Positions 7,892-16,540 of a stretch of DNA of 39,079 bases are shown one piece after another (position 1 is the first letter of the stretch; every line of letters begins with the position of its first letter). This DNA comes from Verrucomicrobiota bacterium. Its GTDB lineage: Bacteria; Verrucomicrobiota; Verrucomicrobiia; Opitutales; Opitutaceae. The DNA is taken from assembly GCA_018239675.1 (NCBI GenBank), contig JAFEGX010000136.1, positions 1 through 39,079 of the forward strand. The letters are read 5' to 3'. Position numbers and translations under genes: made by a program. The notes beneath the pieces are model-generated. The model was not told the origin of the DNA. It searched no databases and saw only the letters and a program-made list of their open reading frames with translations.

Positions 7892-9069
7892 GGCCGCGGA
7901 TACCTCAGCACGCCCCGCTTGCCGCCGCCAATCAGGTTTTGCTCGGCCGACCGCCGCGCCTTGCCCGAGGTCGAGAAATGCGACGACCAAAACACGAGGA
8001 TGCCCTCGTCGAGGAAACAAACCGAGGGATAGATGTTCTCCCGCGTCGGCTGGACGGGGTCCCAGCCCTCGTCGTCCACGATCACCGGCGCGCCCCAATG
8101 CTCGCCGTCGGACGAGACCGCGTAGACCAGCGGGCAACGCGGGAACAGGCTGCCGGGACCGTCCTCCTTCACGTGGTTGTAGAACACGATGAACCGACCG
8201 TCGGGCAGGGTCTTGAGCGTGAGCGAGGTGCAGGGCGAGAGCAGCGTCGTGTTGCGCGGCTCCGACCAGGTGGCGCCGACGTCGGCGGAAAACGCCGCCA
8301 CCAGATGGCCGGTGCCGGAGCGTGCCAGGAGGAGGATCCGTCCGTCCGGCAGCTCCGCCGCACACGGCTCGGCCATGCCGCGCCGCGCGCCCATCGGCCG
8401 CACGAGCATCGAAAGCCGCCAGGTCGCCCCGGCATCATCGCTGTAGAAACAGCCCGACTCCGCGAGGTCGCCCTCGGGGCCGCTGTCCTTGACGGCGTGC
8501 GCCACCGGCACGAGGAGCCGGCCGGATCGCAGCTGGACCAGCCGGTCGTTCATGATGTACCACGGATCGTCAGCGGCGACCTCGCGGCCGACGAGCTGGG
8601 CCGGCGTCCAGGTTGCGCCCTGGTCCGAGGAAAACGTGATGAACGGCAGGCCGCCGCCCTTGTTGTCCGGCACGTACCGGTGGCCCACCAGGGCGAGCCG
8701 GCCGTCGCGCAGCCGGAGAAACGACATGCCACCGTTGTTGATCGTGCCGGTCAGCTTCCACTCGAGCGGGATGCGTTCGCCGCGGTTCCAGGCGCGGCCA
8801 TGATCCCGGCTGCGATAGAATCGCGGCGGCGGATAGGTGCCGCGCAGCTCCTCGAATGACGCCGGCGCCGACCCCCAGGGCGCCAGCATCAGGATGTCAC
8901 CGTCGGGAAGCACGGTCGTGCCCGGACCGATGAACACGCGTCCGGGCTCGTGCGGCACGACCACCGCCGGCGGCACGACCCATTCGGCCCTGGCGTAGGG
9001 CAGCGGCGGCACCGCGGCGGACGCGAAGGGACCAACCAGACCGAGCACGGCAAGGAGGCGGAGAATCAT
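7888..9069 (-). CDS. Secreted sialidase-like (BNR/Asp-box) glycosidase
   Basis: The 393-residue protein has a signal peptide (MILRLLAVLGLVGPFASA) and four recognisable Asp-box repeats: SRDHGRAW, SSDQGATW, SDDAGATW and SADVGATW. These mark the six-bladed beta-propeller of sialidases and related exo-glycosidases. A catalytic Arg triad cannot be assigned with certainty, so other propeller glycan-acting proteins are possible. I chose the ATG at 9069 because it begins the signal peptide. The frame continues upstream to 9165, but that extension would be translated from the inverted-repeat element at 9091-9204 and should be rejected. The stop overlaps the GNAT start by 4 bp. Confidence 0.85.
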   Translation of the reverse strand: MILRLLAVLGLVGPFASAAVPPLPYARAEWVVPPAVVVPHEPGRVFIGPGTTVLPDGDILMLAPWGSAPASFEELRGTYPPPRFYRSRDHGRAWNRGERIPLEWKLTGTINNGGMSFLRLRDGRLALVGHRYVPDNKGGGLPFITFSSDQGATWTPAQLVGREVAADDPWYIMNDRLVQLRSGRLLVPVAHAVKDSGPEGDLAESGCFYSDDAGATWRLSMLVRPMGARRGMAEPCAAELPDGRILLLARSGTGHLVAAFSADVGATWSEPRNTTLLSPCTSLTLKTLPDGRFIVFYNHVKEDGPGSLFPRCPLVYAVSSDGEHWGAPVIVDDEGWDPVQPTRENIYPSVCFLDEGILVFWSSHFSTSGKARRSAEQNLIGGGKRGVLRYPRP

Positions 9070-9090
9070 GGGGTAGAGCGCAATCGAGTC

Positions 9091-9204
9091 CGAACACCGA
9101 ACGCTGGACGCCAAACACCGTACGCCGAGGGATCGTGCCGCGCCGGGGCGCGGTCGCAAGAACACTTCGGCGTCCGGCGTTCGACGTCCGAGGTCCGGCG
9201 TTCG
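9091..9204. repeat. GAACGCC-type heptad fold-back element, copy A
   Basis: Left arm 9091-9129 and right arm 9166-9204 are imperfect inverted copies built of 7-nt words such as CGAACGC and TGGACGC on the left and their complements on the right. The loop includes GGGATCGTGC followed by its own smaller GC-rich inverted repeat. The GGGATCGTGC word recurs at the same place in copy B. The element sits between the oxidase stop (9218) and the sialidase start (9069). Confidence 0.75.
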
Positions 9205-9217
9205 CCCGGGTATTTTC

Positions 9218-10660
9218 CTACTTGTGATCCCAGGGCAGATGCACCGCGACCTTCGGGAACTTCCAGATTCGGACGGGTTCGAACATTTTCCCCGGATTCA
9301 GGATGCCTTTCGGGTCGAGCGCCCGTTTCACGGCTCGCATGGCCTTCACCTGCGCCGGTCGGTGCTGCACGCGCAGAAAGGGCGTCTTCGCCAAGCCGAT
9401 GCCGTGCTCGCCGGAAATCGCGCCATCGAGGGACACGACGGTCCGCATCAGCTCGGTCACCGCCGCCTCGGCCGCGCGCGCCTCGGCGCGGTTGCCGCGA
9501 TGGTACATGATGTTCACGTGGAGGTTGCCGTCGGCGAGGTGGCCGAAGGTCGGGATGGGCAGGCCGGATCGGCGCTTCAGCGCGGCGAGATAGCGGATGA
9601 AGCGGACGTAATTCCGCATCGGGACCACGATGTCCTCGTTCAGCTTGGCATCGCCCAGCTCGAACATTGCGCCGGAGCACTTGCGCCGCACGGCCCACAG
9701 CGTCTCGGCCTCGGCGCGGTTCCGCGCCGCGCGGTGCGCGAGCGTGTGCGCCCGGGCCCAGGCGAGGACCTGCGCCTTTTGTTCTCGCAGCTCGGCCGCG
9801 CTGCCGGCGAGTTCGAGCAGGATCACGGGACGTCCGGCCTGGCCGGGAAACACCGCGGTACCGGTGGCGCGCTCGGCGCACAGCACGCTTTGGCGGTCCA
9901 GGAACTCACAGATTGCGGGCTGGACGCGCTGGCGAAACAGCATCAGCGCCGCCCGCAGCGCTGCCGTCTCGTCGCGGAACGAGGTCAGGAGCGTCCAGCG
10001 CTCGGCCGGCGCCGGGATCAGCTTCAGCACGGCACCGGTCACGACCCCGAGCATGCCCTCGCTCCCGATCCAGAGATCGCGGAGATTGAAGCCCGCGGAG
10101 AATTTCTTCGTGGCGGTGCCCCACTCCACGAACTCGCCGGTGGGGAGAAAGCCGCGCAGCGCGACCACGAAGTCGCGGGTCACGCCGTACTTGCCCCCGT
10201 GCATGCCGCCGGCGTTGCACGCGATGTTGCCGCCGATGGTGCAATATTCCTTGGACGACGGGTCGGGCGGATAGAACCAGCCCACGGCCGCCGCCGCACG
10301 CTGGATGTCGCCGACGGTGGCGCCTGCCTGGGCATGGATGAGGCCGGCCTCGACGTCGACCCGGATGCGCCGGAGCGGACGGAGATCGATGACCCAGCCG
10401 CCGCGGACCGGCGCGGCCGAGCCCATCAGCGTCGTGCCCCGCCCGCGGACGGTCACCGGCACGCGATGGCGGTTGGCCAGCACGAGGACCGCGCCGATGT
10501 CGGCCTCGCGGCGCGGACGGATGACGGCGGCGGGGAGAAACGAAATCTTGCTGCTGTCGAACGACGCCTCGAACCGGGCGGCCGGGTCCGTCAGGACAAT
10601 CCGGGATCCCAGCTGACGGCGCAGCTGCTGCGTGGCGGAGCGAAAGGAAGGCGTGGCCAT
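9218..10660 (-). CDS. FAD-linked oxidase, GlcD/D-lactate dehydrogenase type
   Basis: This 480-residue flavoenzyme oxidises a 2-hydroxy acid such as glycolate or D-lactate. The N-terminal half is the PCMH-type FAD-binding domain, with VTVRGRGTTLMGSAAPVRGG and CTIGGNIACNAGGMHGGKYG binding FAD, and GSEGMLGVVTG following. The C-terminal half is the FAD-oxidase cap with FGHLADGNLHVNI, GAISGEHGIGLAK and DPKGILNPGKMF, the standard GlcD/Dld ending. No GlcE, GlcF or Fe-S partner gene is adjacent, so the electron acceptor is unknown. I chose the ATG at 10660 (MATPSFRSA) over a longer frame reaching 10702. It is divergent from the sugar kinase. Confidence 0.9.
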   Translation of the reverse strand: MATPSFRSATQQLRRQLGSRIVLTDPAARFEASFDSSKISFLPAAVIRPRREADIGAVLVLANRHRVPVTVRGRGTTLMGSAAPVRGGWVIDLRPLRRIRVDVEAGLIHAQAGATVGDIQRAAAAVGWFYPPDPSSKEYCTIGGNIACNAGGMHGGKYGVTRDFVVALRGFLPTGEFVEWGTATKKFSAGFNLRDLWIGSEGMLGVVTGAVLKLIPAPAERWTLLTSFRDETAALRAALMLFRQRVQPAICEFLDRQSVLCAERATGTAVFPGQAGRPVILLELAGSAAELREQKAQVLAWARAHTLAHRAARNRAEAETLWAVRRKCSGAMFELGDAKLNEDIVVPMRNYVRFIRYLAALKRRSGLPIPTFGHLADGNLHVNIMYHRGNRAEARAAEAAVTELMRTVVSLDGAISGEHGIGLAKTPFLRVQHRPAQVKAMRAVKRALDPKGILNPGKMFEPVRIWKFPKVAVHLPWDHK

Positions 10661-10750
10661 GGGAGGACGACGACGGACTCCACACCCTCGACCAACCCCC
10701 ACCCCGCTTCAACCCGATAAACAAGCTAGCTCCGGAGGTCTCGGACTCTC

Positions 10751-10814
10751 ACAGGAGGCAACGGAGGGAACGGAGGCTGATTGAGGGCGCTCGGTTCCCT
10801 CCGTTGCCTCCTGT
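10751..10814. repeat. Perfect 21-bp inverted repeat in a divergent promoter region
   Basis: Arms 10751-10771 and 10794-10814 are exact reverse complements, separated by 22 nt, and are made of GGAGG/AACGGAGG words. There is no T-run. It lies between the divergent oxidase (start 10660) and the sugar kinase (start 10909). A role as an ordinary terminator is therefore unlikely; it is either another intergenic fold-back repeat or a regulatory structure in a 5' leader. Confidence 0.75.
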
Positions 10815-10908
10815 AAGAAAGTACCCGCTGCCCAATCGGACTGACCGGGCCGATAAAGAGCTTCCATTTGGGGCGGCGCGGATTTGAAGTACGGATCCTA
10901 TTTCCGCC

Positions 10909-12006
10909 ATGAGCCTTCCGATCAAGCCCGCCTCCTCCTGCGCCTATGACCAGATCTCGCTTGGCGAGGTCATGCTCCGCCTCGATCCCGGCGAGGGCCG
11001 CATCCGCACGGCCCGCGCGTTCACGGTCTGGGAAGGCGGCGGCGAGTACAACACCTCGCGCGGCCTCCGGAAATGCTTCGGCCTGAAGACGGCGGTGTGC
11101 ACCGCGTTCGTCGACAATGAGGTCGGCCACCTTGTCGAGGACTTCATCATGCAGGGCGGCGTGGCCACCGACTTCATCAAATGGCGCGAGGACGACGGCA
11201 TCGGCCGCACGGTGCGCAACGGCCTCAACTTCACGGAGCGCGGCTTCGGCATCCGCGGCGCCGTCGGCACACCCGACCGCGGCAACACCGCCGCGTCGCA
11301 GCTCAAACCCGGCGATTTTGACTGGCAGCGCATCTTCGGCCAGCTCGGCGCCCGCTGGTTCCACACCGGCGGCATCTTTGCCGCGCTTTCCGAGTCCACC
11401 GCCGCCCTCACCATCGAGGCCGTCAAGGCCGCCAAGCAGCACGGCACCATCGTCAGCTACGACCTCAATTACCGGCCGTCGCTCTGGAAGTCGATCGGTG
11501 GACTGAAGAAGGCCCAGGAGGTCAACCGCGAGATCGCGAAGTACGTCGACGTCATGATCGGCAACGAGGAGGACTTCACCGCCTCGCTCGGCTTCGAGGT
11601 GAAGGGCGCCGACCACCAGCTCTCGAAGATCGAGATCAACGCGTTCAAGGGCATGATCGAGACCGCGGTGAAAGCGTACCCGAACTTCAAGGTCGCGGCG
11701 ACGACGCTGCGGCGCGTAATCACCGCGACCAAGAACGACTGGAGCGCGATCCTCTGGCACGACGGCAAGTTCCACGAAAGCCGCCAGTACCCGGAACTCG
11801 AGATCCTCGACCGCGTGGGCGGTGGCGACAGTTTCGCGTCAGGCCTCCAGTTCGGTTTCCTGCAGTTCAACGATCCGCAGAAGGCCGTGGACTACGGCGC
11901 GGCCCACGGGGCCCTTGCCTCGACCACGCCGGGCGACACGTCGATGGCCACCCGCAAGGAAGTCGAGAAGCAGATCGCCGGTGGCGGCGCCCGCGTCGTG
12001 CGGTAA
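10909..12006 (+). CDS. PfkB-family sugar kinase, probable 2-keto-3-deoxygluconate kinase
   Basis: This is a 365-residue ribokinase-fold sugar kinase. The N-terminal SLGEVMLRLDPGEGRI and the EGGGEYNTSRGLRK region match the substrate-binding part of KDG kinases. The C-terminal PfkB signature DRVGGGDSFASGL contains the catalytic base Asp and the anion hole. KDG kinase (2-keto-3-deoxygluconate to 6-phospho-KDG, in uronate or pectin catabolism) is the best guess; fructokinase or another PfkB enzyme is possible. No KDPG aldolase lies next to it. The ATG at 10909 follows TTTCCGCC without a Shine-Dalgarno. Confidence 0.88.
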   Translation: MSLPIKPASSCAYDQISLGEVMLRLDPGEGRIRTARAFTVWEGGGEYNTSRGLRKCFGLKTAVCTAFVDNEVGHLVEDFIMQGGVATDFIKWREDDGIGRTVRNGLNFTERGFGIRGAVGTPDRGNTAASQLKPGDFDWQRIFGQLGARWFHTGGIFAALSESTAALTIEAVKAAKQHGTIVSYDLNYRPSLWKSIGGLKKAQEVNREIAKYVDVMIGNEEDFTASLGFEVKGADHQLSKIEINAFKGMIETAVKAYPNFKVAATTLRRVITATKNDWSAILWHDGKFHESRQYPELEILDRVGGGDSFASGLQFGFLQFNDPQKAVDYGAAHGALASTTPGDTSMATRKEVEKQIAGGGARVVR

Positions 12007-12183
12007 GGCCGTCGCTGAACGCCGCCGGGACGGCCGGCCCAAGGTCGCAGGCAAGCTCCTGCCTGGCAGCGTCTTGTCCGAAGATCATCGCCGCCGGCGA
12101 CGGATTCCCCCGGAATCGGCCGGAGGGTCAATTGCGGGTCGCCACGGATGCCCGGACCCGCCGGTTTAGTCCAAGATAAAGGC

Positions 12184-12318
12184 ATGAAACCCGTGCTCGT
12201 GGTAGCTCTAGCCTTCGTCACCGCCGGCGTGATGGCCCTCATCCGCCAGCTCGCGACCGAATTGGAGAGCATCCCGGAAGGCTACGAGGACGAGAACGGC
12301 TTCCACTTCCGCCGCTGA
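12184..12318 (+). CDS. Predicted 44-residue small membrane protein
   Basis: A short frame begins MKPVLVVALAFVTAGVMALI and ends with an acidic tail and HFRR before TGA. Residues 3-20 form one hydrophobic helix; the rest is polar with several Glu and Asp. Third codon positions are mostly G or C, like the neighbouring genes, and a strong intrinsic terminator begins 26 bp after the stop, supporting a genuine transcription unit. I do not recognise a family. It is 177 bp downstream of the sugar kinase on the same strand, so it may be the last gene of that unit or stand alone. Confidence 0.55.
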   Translation: MKPVLVVALAFVTAGVMALIRQLATELESIPEGYEDENGFHFRR

Positions 12319-12344
12319 GCGGCCGCCCGCCTTTTCGCACCGAC

Positions 12345-12375
12345 GCCCGGACCGCGGTCCGGGCTTTTTCGTTTT
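12345..12375 (+). terminator. Intrinsic terminator after the 44-codon gene
   Basis: A perfect 20-nt GC-rich palindrome (12345-12364, GCCCGGAC outer arms) is followed at once by TTTTTCGTTTT on the plus strand. This is a textbook Rho-independent terminator for the sugar kinase/small-protein unit. Confidence 0.85.
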
Positions 12376-12480
12376 GGTCCGTCGCGCCTCAGAGTCGGGA
12401 ATAGACAGCCCGGCCGAAAGTTCTAACCTGACCCCGAACCTGCCCCGGTCCGTACCCCGCGAACCGGCTTTCCCCACCCC

Positions 12481-14121
12481 ATGAAAGCACTGACCGCTGT
12501 CTGCATTGCGATCGGGCTGGCCGTGGCCAGCCAAGGCGCCACCGGCGCCCCCGCCAAGATTCCGCTGATCGAGGGCCTCGGCGCCCACACCCGCAAGGTC
12601 ACCACGGATTCGCCCGAAGCGCAGCGCTACTTCGACCAGGGGCTCAATTTCCTGTTCGGCTTCAACCACGGCGCGGCGATCCGCTCGTTCGAGGAAGCGG
12701 CGCGCCTCGACCCGGAGTGCGCGATGGCGCACTGGGGCATCGCCCTCGCCAACGGCCCGCACATCAACTTCCCGATGGTGCCGCCGCCGGCCGCCGAGCG
12801 CGCGTGGAAGGAGCTGGGTCTGGCCCGCGCCGCCAAGCATGTTTCGCCCGTCGAGCAGGACCTCATCGAGGCGCTGGGCCACCGCTACGCGAATCCCCAG
12901 CCCGACGACCGCTCGCCGCTCGACCTGGCCTACGCGAACGCCATGCGCGAGGTCTGGCGGAAATACCCCGCCGATGCCGATGTCGGCGTGCTGTTCGTGG
13001 AAGCCATGATGGACCTGCGGCCGTGGGACCAGTGGACGCCCGAGGGCCAGCCGCAGCCCGGCACCGACGAGATCCTCGCCACGCTCGACCGCGTCCTCGC
13101 CCTGGACGTGAAGCACCCGTTCGCGAACCATCTCTATATCCACGCGGTCGAGGCTTCACCCCACCCGGAGCGCGCGATCGCGGCGGCCGACCGGCTCCTC
13201 GGCCTCCAGCCCGGCCTCGCCCACAACGTCCACATGCCGTCGCATATCTACATCCGCGTGGGCCGCTGGCACGACGCCATCGCGTCCAACGAAAAAGCTG
13301 TCGCCGCCGACCAGGCCTATCGCCGGGTGGCCGGGCCCGCCCGCGGTTTCCTTCCCGTCTATGTCGCGCACAACCAGCACATGCTGGCCTACGCGGCCAT
13401 GATGACCGGGCAGGGCCAGCTGGCGCTCCAGCACATGCGCGCGCTCGTCGCGGGCCTGTCCGACGAATTCATGGCCGAGTACGGCGCCATGTCCGAGGCC
13501 TGGCTGTCGATGCCGCTGGAGTGCCTGGTGCGGTTCGGGCGGTGGGACGACGTCCTCGCCGAGCCCGAGATCGACGCGAAGTATCCCTTCTCGCACGCCT
13601 TCCGTCACGCCGCGCGCAGCATCGCCTACGCGGCCAAGGGCGATCCCGTCCGCGCCCGCGCCGAACAGGCGCAGTTCGCCGCGGCGGCGAAGCTGGTGCC
13701 GGCCGACGAGATCGCGGCGGGCAACAATCTCGCATCGGCCGTCATCGCCGTCGTTACGCCCATGGTCGAGGGCGAGATCCTCGTCCGCGAAGGCCAGGTG
13801 GACGAGGCGGTCGCCCAGCTCCGGGCCGCGGTGAAGGCCGAGGACGCCCTGCGTTACGACGAACCGCCTTCCTGGATCATCCCGGTGCGACACTCCCTCG
13901 GCGCCACGCTCATGGCGCACGGGCGCTTCGCCGACGCCGAGCAGGTCTACCGCGACGACCTCGCCCGCCTGCCTGGCAACGGCTGGTCGCTCTACGGCCT
14001 GAGCGAGGCCCTCGCCCAGCAGCACAAGGTCGCCGAGGCCGCCGAGACCCGCCTGAAGTTCAAGGAGGCGTGGCATGTCGCCGACATCACGATCTCGTCG
14101 TCCTGCCTCTGCCAGCCCTGA
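12481..14121 (+). CDS. Secreted TPR-repeat protein with conserved histidine clusters
   Basis: The 546-residue protein starts with a signal peptide (MKALTAVCIAIGLAVASQGATG). The body is helical and made of tetratricopeptide-like repeats, visible for example as YFDQGLNFLFGFNHGAAIRS and EEAARLDPECAMAHWGIALA near the N-terminus, and the HGRFADAEQVYRDDL repeat near the C-terminus. Three His-rich blocks stand out: FANHLYIHAVEASPHPE, AHNVHMPSHIYIRVGRWHDA and VAHNQHMLAYAA. It probably acts as a periplasmic or outer-membrane scaffold; no enzymatic function can be assigned. The gene has its own leader after the terminator at 12345-12375, and the ATG at 12481 follows a C-rich tract. The stop codon lies in the loop of an 8-bp hairpin. 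It converges on the acyltransferase/ligase gene. Confidence 0.85.
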   Translation: MKALTAVCIAIGLAVASQGATGAPAKIPLIEGLGAHTRKVTTDSPEAQRYFDQGLNFLFGFNHGAAIRSFEEAARLDPECAMAHWGIALANGPHINFPMVPPPAAERAWKELGLARAAKHVSPVEQDLIEALGHRYANPQPDDRSPLDLAYANAMREVWRKYPADADVGVLFVEAMMDLRPWDQWTPEGQPQPGTDEILATLDRVLALDVKHPFANHLYIHAVEASPHPERAIAAADRLLGLQPGLAHNVHMPSHIYIRVGRWHDAIASNEKAVAADQAYRRVAGPARGFLPVYVAHNQHMLAYAAMMTGQGQLALQHMRALVAGLSDEFMAEYGAMSEAWLSMPLECLVRFGRWDDVLAEPEIDAKYPFSHAFRHAARSIAYAAKGDPVRARAEQAQFAAAAKLVPADEIAAGNNLASAVIAVVTPMVEGEILVREGQVDEAVAQLRAAVKAEDALRYDEPPSWIIPVRHSLGATLMAHGRFADAEQVYRDDLARLPGNGWSLYGLSEALAQQHKVAEAAETRLKFKEAWHVADITISSSCLCQP

Positions 14122-14204
14122 ACGGGCTGGCGGTTGAGAGGGGCGGTTGAAGGTTGAAAGGTGGGCGCTCCGTCCACCGTCCACTGCCGACCGTCCACCG
14201 TCCT
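14111..14204. repeat. Stop-codon hairpin plus GGTTGAA/CCGTCCA heptad arrays between convergent genes
   Basis: An 8-bp perfect stem (14111-14118 with 14124-14131) has the TPR gene's TGA in its loop. It is followed by heptads GGTTGAA/GGTTGAA (about 14132-14163) and then CCGTCCA/CCGTCCA/CTGCCGA/CCGTCCA (about 14170-14202). The arrays are roughly, not perfectly, complementary. The ligase gene's stop begins at 14203-14205, on the edge of the array. It may serve as a two-way terminator. Confidence 0.6.
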
Positions 14205-16437
14205 AGTCCCGCACCGCCTCGAGGGCCACCTCGCGGCAGCGCTTGAGGTCGAGCTTGCCCGTGCCGAGCACCGGGATCTGGTCCACCTGGTGGATGATTT
14301 TCGGCACCCAGAGATTCGGAAGGCCCGCGCCGAGCAGTTTCTCGCGAAGTTCGTCCGAGGTGAAGGCGTTCGTCGTGAGCAGGACGAGCGCCTCGCCCTT
14401 GATCTTGTCGGGCACGCCCATCACCGCGATCGAGGGACCCTCCGACTGGTCGAGGGCGAAAGCCTCGGCAATCTTCTGCTCGATCGTGCCGTGCGGGATC
14501 ATCTCGGCGCCGATCTTGGAGAAGCGGGACATCCGGCCCTCGATGAACAGAAAGCCCTCGTCGTCCAGCCGGCCGAGATCACCGGTCACGAACCAGCCGT
14601 CGCGGAAGGCGGCCTGGGTTTTCTGCGGGTCATCGAGGTAGCCGCTGAACACGTTGGCGCCCTTGAACCACACGATGCCCTGGTCGCCGATCGGCACCTC
14701 CTCGCCGGTCTCCGGGCTCACGATCCGGACGGTCATGCCGGGGAGCAGCCGGCCGGTCGAACCGGCCTTCTTGCCCACCTGCGGCTCCGCGGTCTCGGTC
14801 GTCACCGGCGGATGCGGCTGGTTGATGTTGCTCGCCGGCGTAGTCTCGGTGAGCCCGTAACCCTGCAGGATCTCGATGTGGAAGGTCTCGAGGAAGGCCT
14901 TGTAGAGGTCGTCCGGCAGCTTCTCGGCGCCGGTGACCACGAGGTGGAGCGAGCGGAGCTCGCTCGGCTGGGCCTTGCGCAGGATCGGCCGGATGAAGGT
15001 CGGGGCGCCCAGCAGCACGGTGACCTGCTCGTCGCGGATCGCGTCGACGATCTTGCGCGTGTCGAGCGGGCTCGGGACCGTGACGACGCGACAGCCGCGG
15101 ATGAGCGGGTACCAAAGCGTGACCGTGAAGCCCATGCTGTGGAACAGCGGGAGGCAGCCGAGGAGCGACGACGACTGCGGCAGAATGGAAAGCGACGAAA
15201 TCTGGGAGCAGTTCGCGAGGATGTTCCGGTGCGAGAGAGCGACGCCCTTGGGTTCGCCGGAGCTGCCGCTGGTGAAGAGGAGCCCGGCCTCGGCGCGGTC
15301 GCCGACCTGCGGGAGGCCGAGCAGGGTCGCGAACCACTGGTTCGGCAGGATCCACGCCGCCACGAGCCACGGCAGGATCGCGCGCTTGCCGCCCATCACC
15401 TCGATCTCGCGGCGGAGGTCGAGCGTGCGGTCGGGCCACGGGAAATTCGGGACCTTCTGCCGCACCAGGTCGGCGGAGATCACCGTGGCGACTCCGCCGA
15501 TTTTCATGCTCGCCTCAAGCGCGGCGCGGCCGGCGGTGAAGTTCAGGTTCACCGGGATCTTCCCGGCGCAGATCACGGCCAGGTTCGCGATGAAGGCGCC
15601 GGCGCCGGGTGGCAGGACGATACCGACCCGCTTTTCCGGCACGGTGCGAAGGAGGTGGCGGGACAGAGCCGCGGCGACCGACAGGAGCTGGGCGGCGGTC
15701 ACCGCGCGGCGCTCCGCGGTTCGGTCGATCACCTCGACATGCCATGGCCGCCGCGCCAGCGCCCGCACGCACTCGCGGCCGAGATGCCGCTTGAGGACGG
15801 GGCGCTCGTCGAACGCCATGGCCCCGAGGTCGAGCAGGACCTTGCGCGCGAGCCGCGGCTCGGCCTGGTCGGGCGGGATCAGCGCACCGAACTGCACGAA
15901 CACGTGGGTCGGCATCAGGCGCGGCGACTTCCACAGGTACTTGTTGTCCGCAAAGGAAAAGACCGAGCCCCAGATGCCGTCGAGGAAGGCCGGCAGCACC
16001 GGCACGCCGGCCTTGCGCGCCGCGACCTCGAAGCCCCGCATGATCGGCATGAGCTGGCCGGTGCGGGAGATGTGGCCCTCGGGAAAGATGGCCACGATCT
16101 CGCCGTCCTTCAGGTGCTTGATCGCCTGCCGGATCCCGTCCGTCGGACTCTGGCGGGAGATGGGGATGGCGCCGCTGAACCGGAAGACCCAGTCGAAAAA
16201 CCAGTTCTCGCGCAGCCCCTGGTAGCCCAGGAACCGGATCGGCCGGGGACAGGCCAGCTGCAGGAGCACGGGATCGACGTACGAGAGGTGATTCGCGATC
16301 AGCAGCACCCCGCCCTCCTTGGGGATATGGTCGGTGCCCGCATGGCGCACGCGATAAAGCACCCCCGCCACCGTGGCGGCGATCAATTCGAGGGGCCGGG
16401 GTAGATAGGAGCGGCGCCGGAGTCCGGGGGTCAACAT
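14203..16437 (-). CDS. Fused lysophospholipid acyltransferase / acyl-ACP (acyl-CoA) ligase, Aas-like
   Basis: The 744-residue, two-domain protein joins an N-terminal PlsC-type acyltransferase to a C-terminal adenylate-forming ligase, as in E. coli Aas, which recycles lysophosphatidylethanolamine. The acyltransferase shows NHLSYVDPVLL (HX4D motif) and FPEGHISRTGQL. The ligase shows LLFTSGSSGEPKGVALSHRN, QGYGLTETTPASN, FVTGDLGRLDDEGFLFIEGR and a C-terminal LGTGKLDLKRC with the catalytic lysine. There is no MFS domain. I chose the ATG at 16437 (MLTPGLRRRS), with GGAG about 9 nt upstream, over a TTG two codons earlier. It lies at the inner-membrane face. No lplT-like flippase gene is adjacent, so an exact Aas role is likely but not proven. 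Confidence 0.9.
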   Translation of the reverse strand: MLTPGLRRRSYLPRPLELIAATVAGVLYRVRHAGTDHIPKEGGVLLIANHLSYVDPVLLQLACPRPIRFLGYQGLRENWFFDWVFRFSGAIPISRQSPTDGIRQAIKHLKDGEIVAIFPEGHISRTGQLMPIMRGFEVAARKAGVPVLPAFLDGIWGSVFSFADNKYLWKSPRLMPTHVFVQFGALIPPDQAEPRLARKVLLDLGAMAFDERPVLKRHLGRECVRALARRPWHVEVIDRTAERRAVTAAQLLSVAAALSRHLLRTVPEKRVGIVLPPGAGAFIANLAVICAGKIPVNLNFTAGRAALEASMKIGGVATVISADLVRQKVPNFPWPDRTLDLRREIEVMGGKRAILPWLVAAWILPNQWFATLLGLPQVGDRAEAGLLFTSGSSGEPKGVALSHRNILANCSQISSLSILPQSSSLLGCLPLFHSMGFTVTLWYPLIRGCRVVTVPSPLDTRKIVDAIRDEQVTVLLGAPTFIRPILRKAQPSELRSLHLVVTGAEKLPDDLYKAFLETFHIEILQGYGLTETTPASNINQPHPPVTTETAEPQVGKKAGSTGRLLPGMTVRIVSPETGEEVPIGDQGIVWFKGANVFSGYLDDPQKTQAAFRDGWFVTGDLGRLDDEGFLFIEGRMSRFSKIGAEMIPHGTIEQKIAEAFALDQSEGPSIAVMGVPDKIKGEALVLLTTNAFTSDELREKLLGAGLPNLWVPKIIHQVDQIPVLGTGKLDLKRCREVALEAVRD

Positions 16438-16540
16438 GCGCAATCTCCAATGCCGGACGAGGCCGGCGGATTTTCAACGCTAATTCGCCGGGCCCACCTC
16501 CTCACGGGACCACCGGACGGCTCGACGGTCGATCGAGCTA

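Noticed and set aside
9070..9165. N-terminal extension of the sialidase-like protein
   Set aside because: It would be encoded by the inverted-repeat element, and the signal peptide begins at 9069.
12007..12183. Possible riboswitch or structured leader before the 44-codon gene
   Set aside because: There are short GC-rich hairpins (12007-12035, 12048-12065), but no known riboswitch core can be recognised and pairing is expected at this GC content.
14161..16404. Very long plus-strand open frame opposite the acyltransferase/ligase
   Set aside because: It is the antisense shadow of a gene with clear motifs; its translation is Arg/His/Glu-rich without any family signature. Similar shadows lie opposite polX, menE, the oxidase, the AsmA-like gene and the RND pump.
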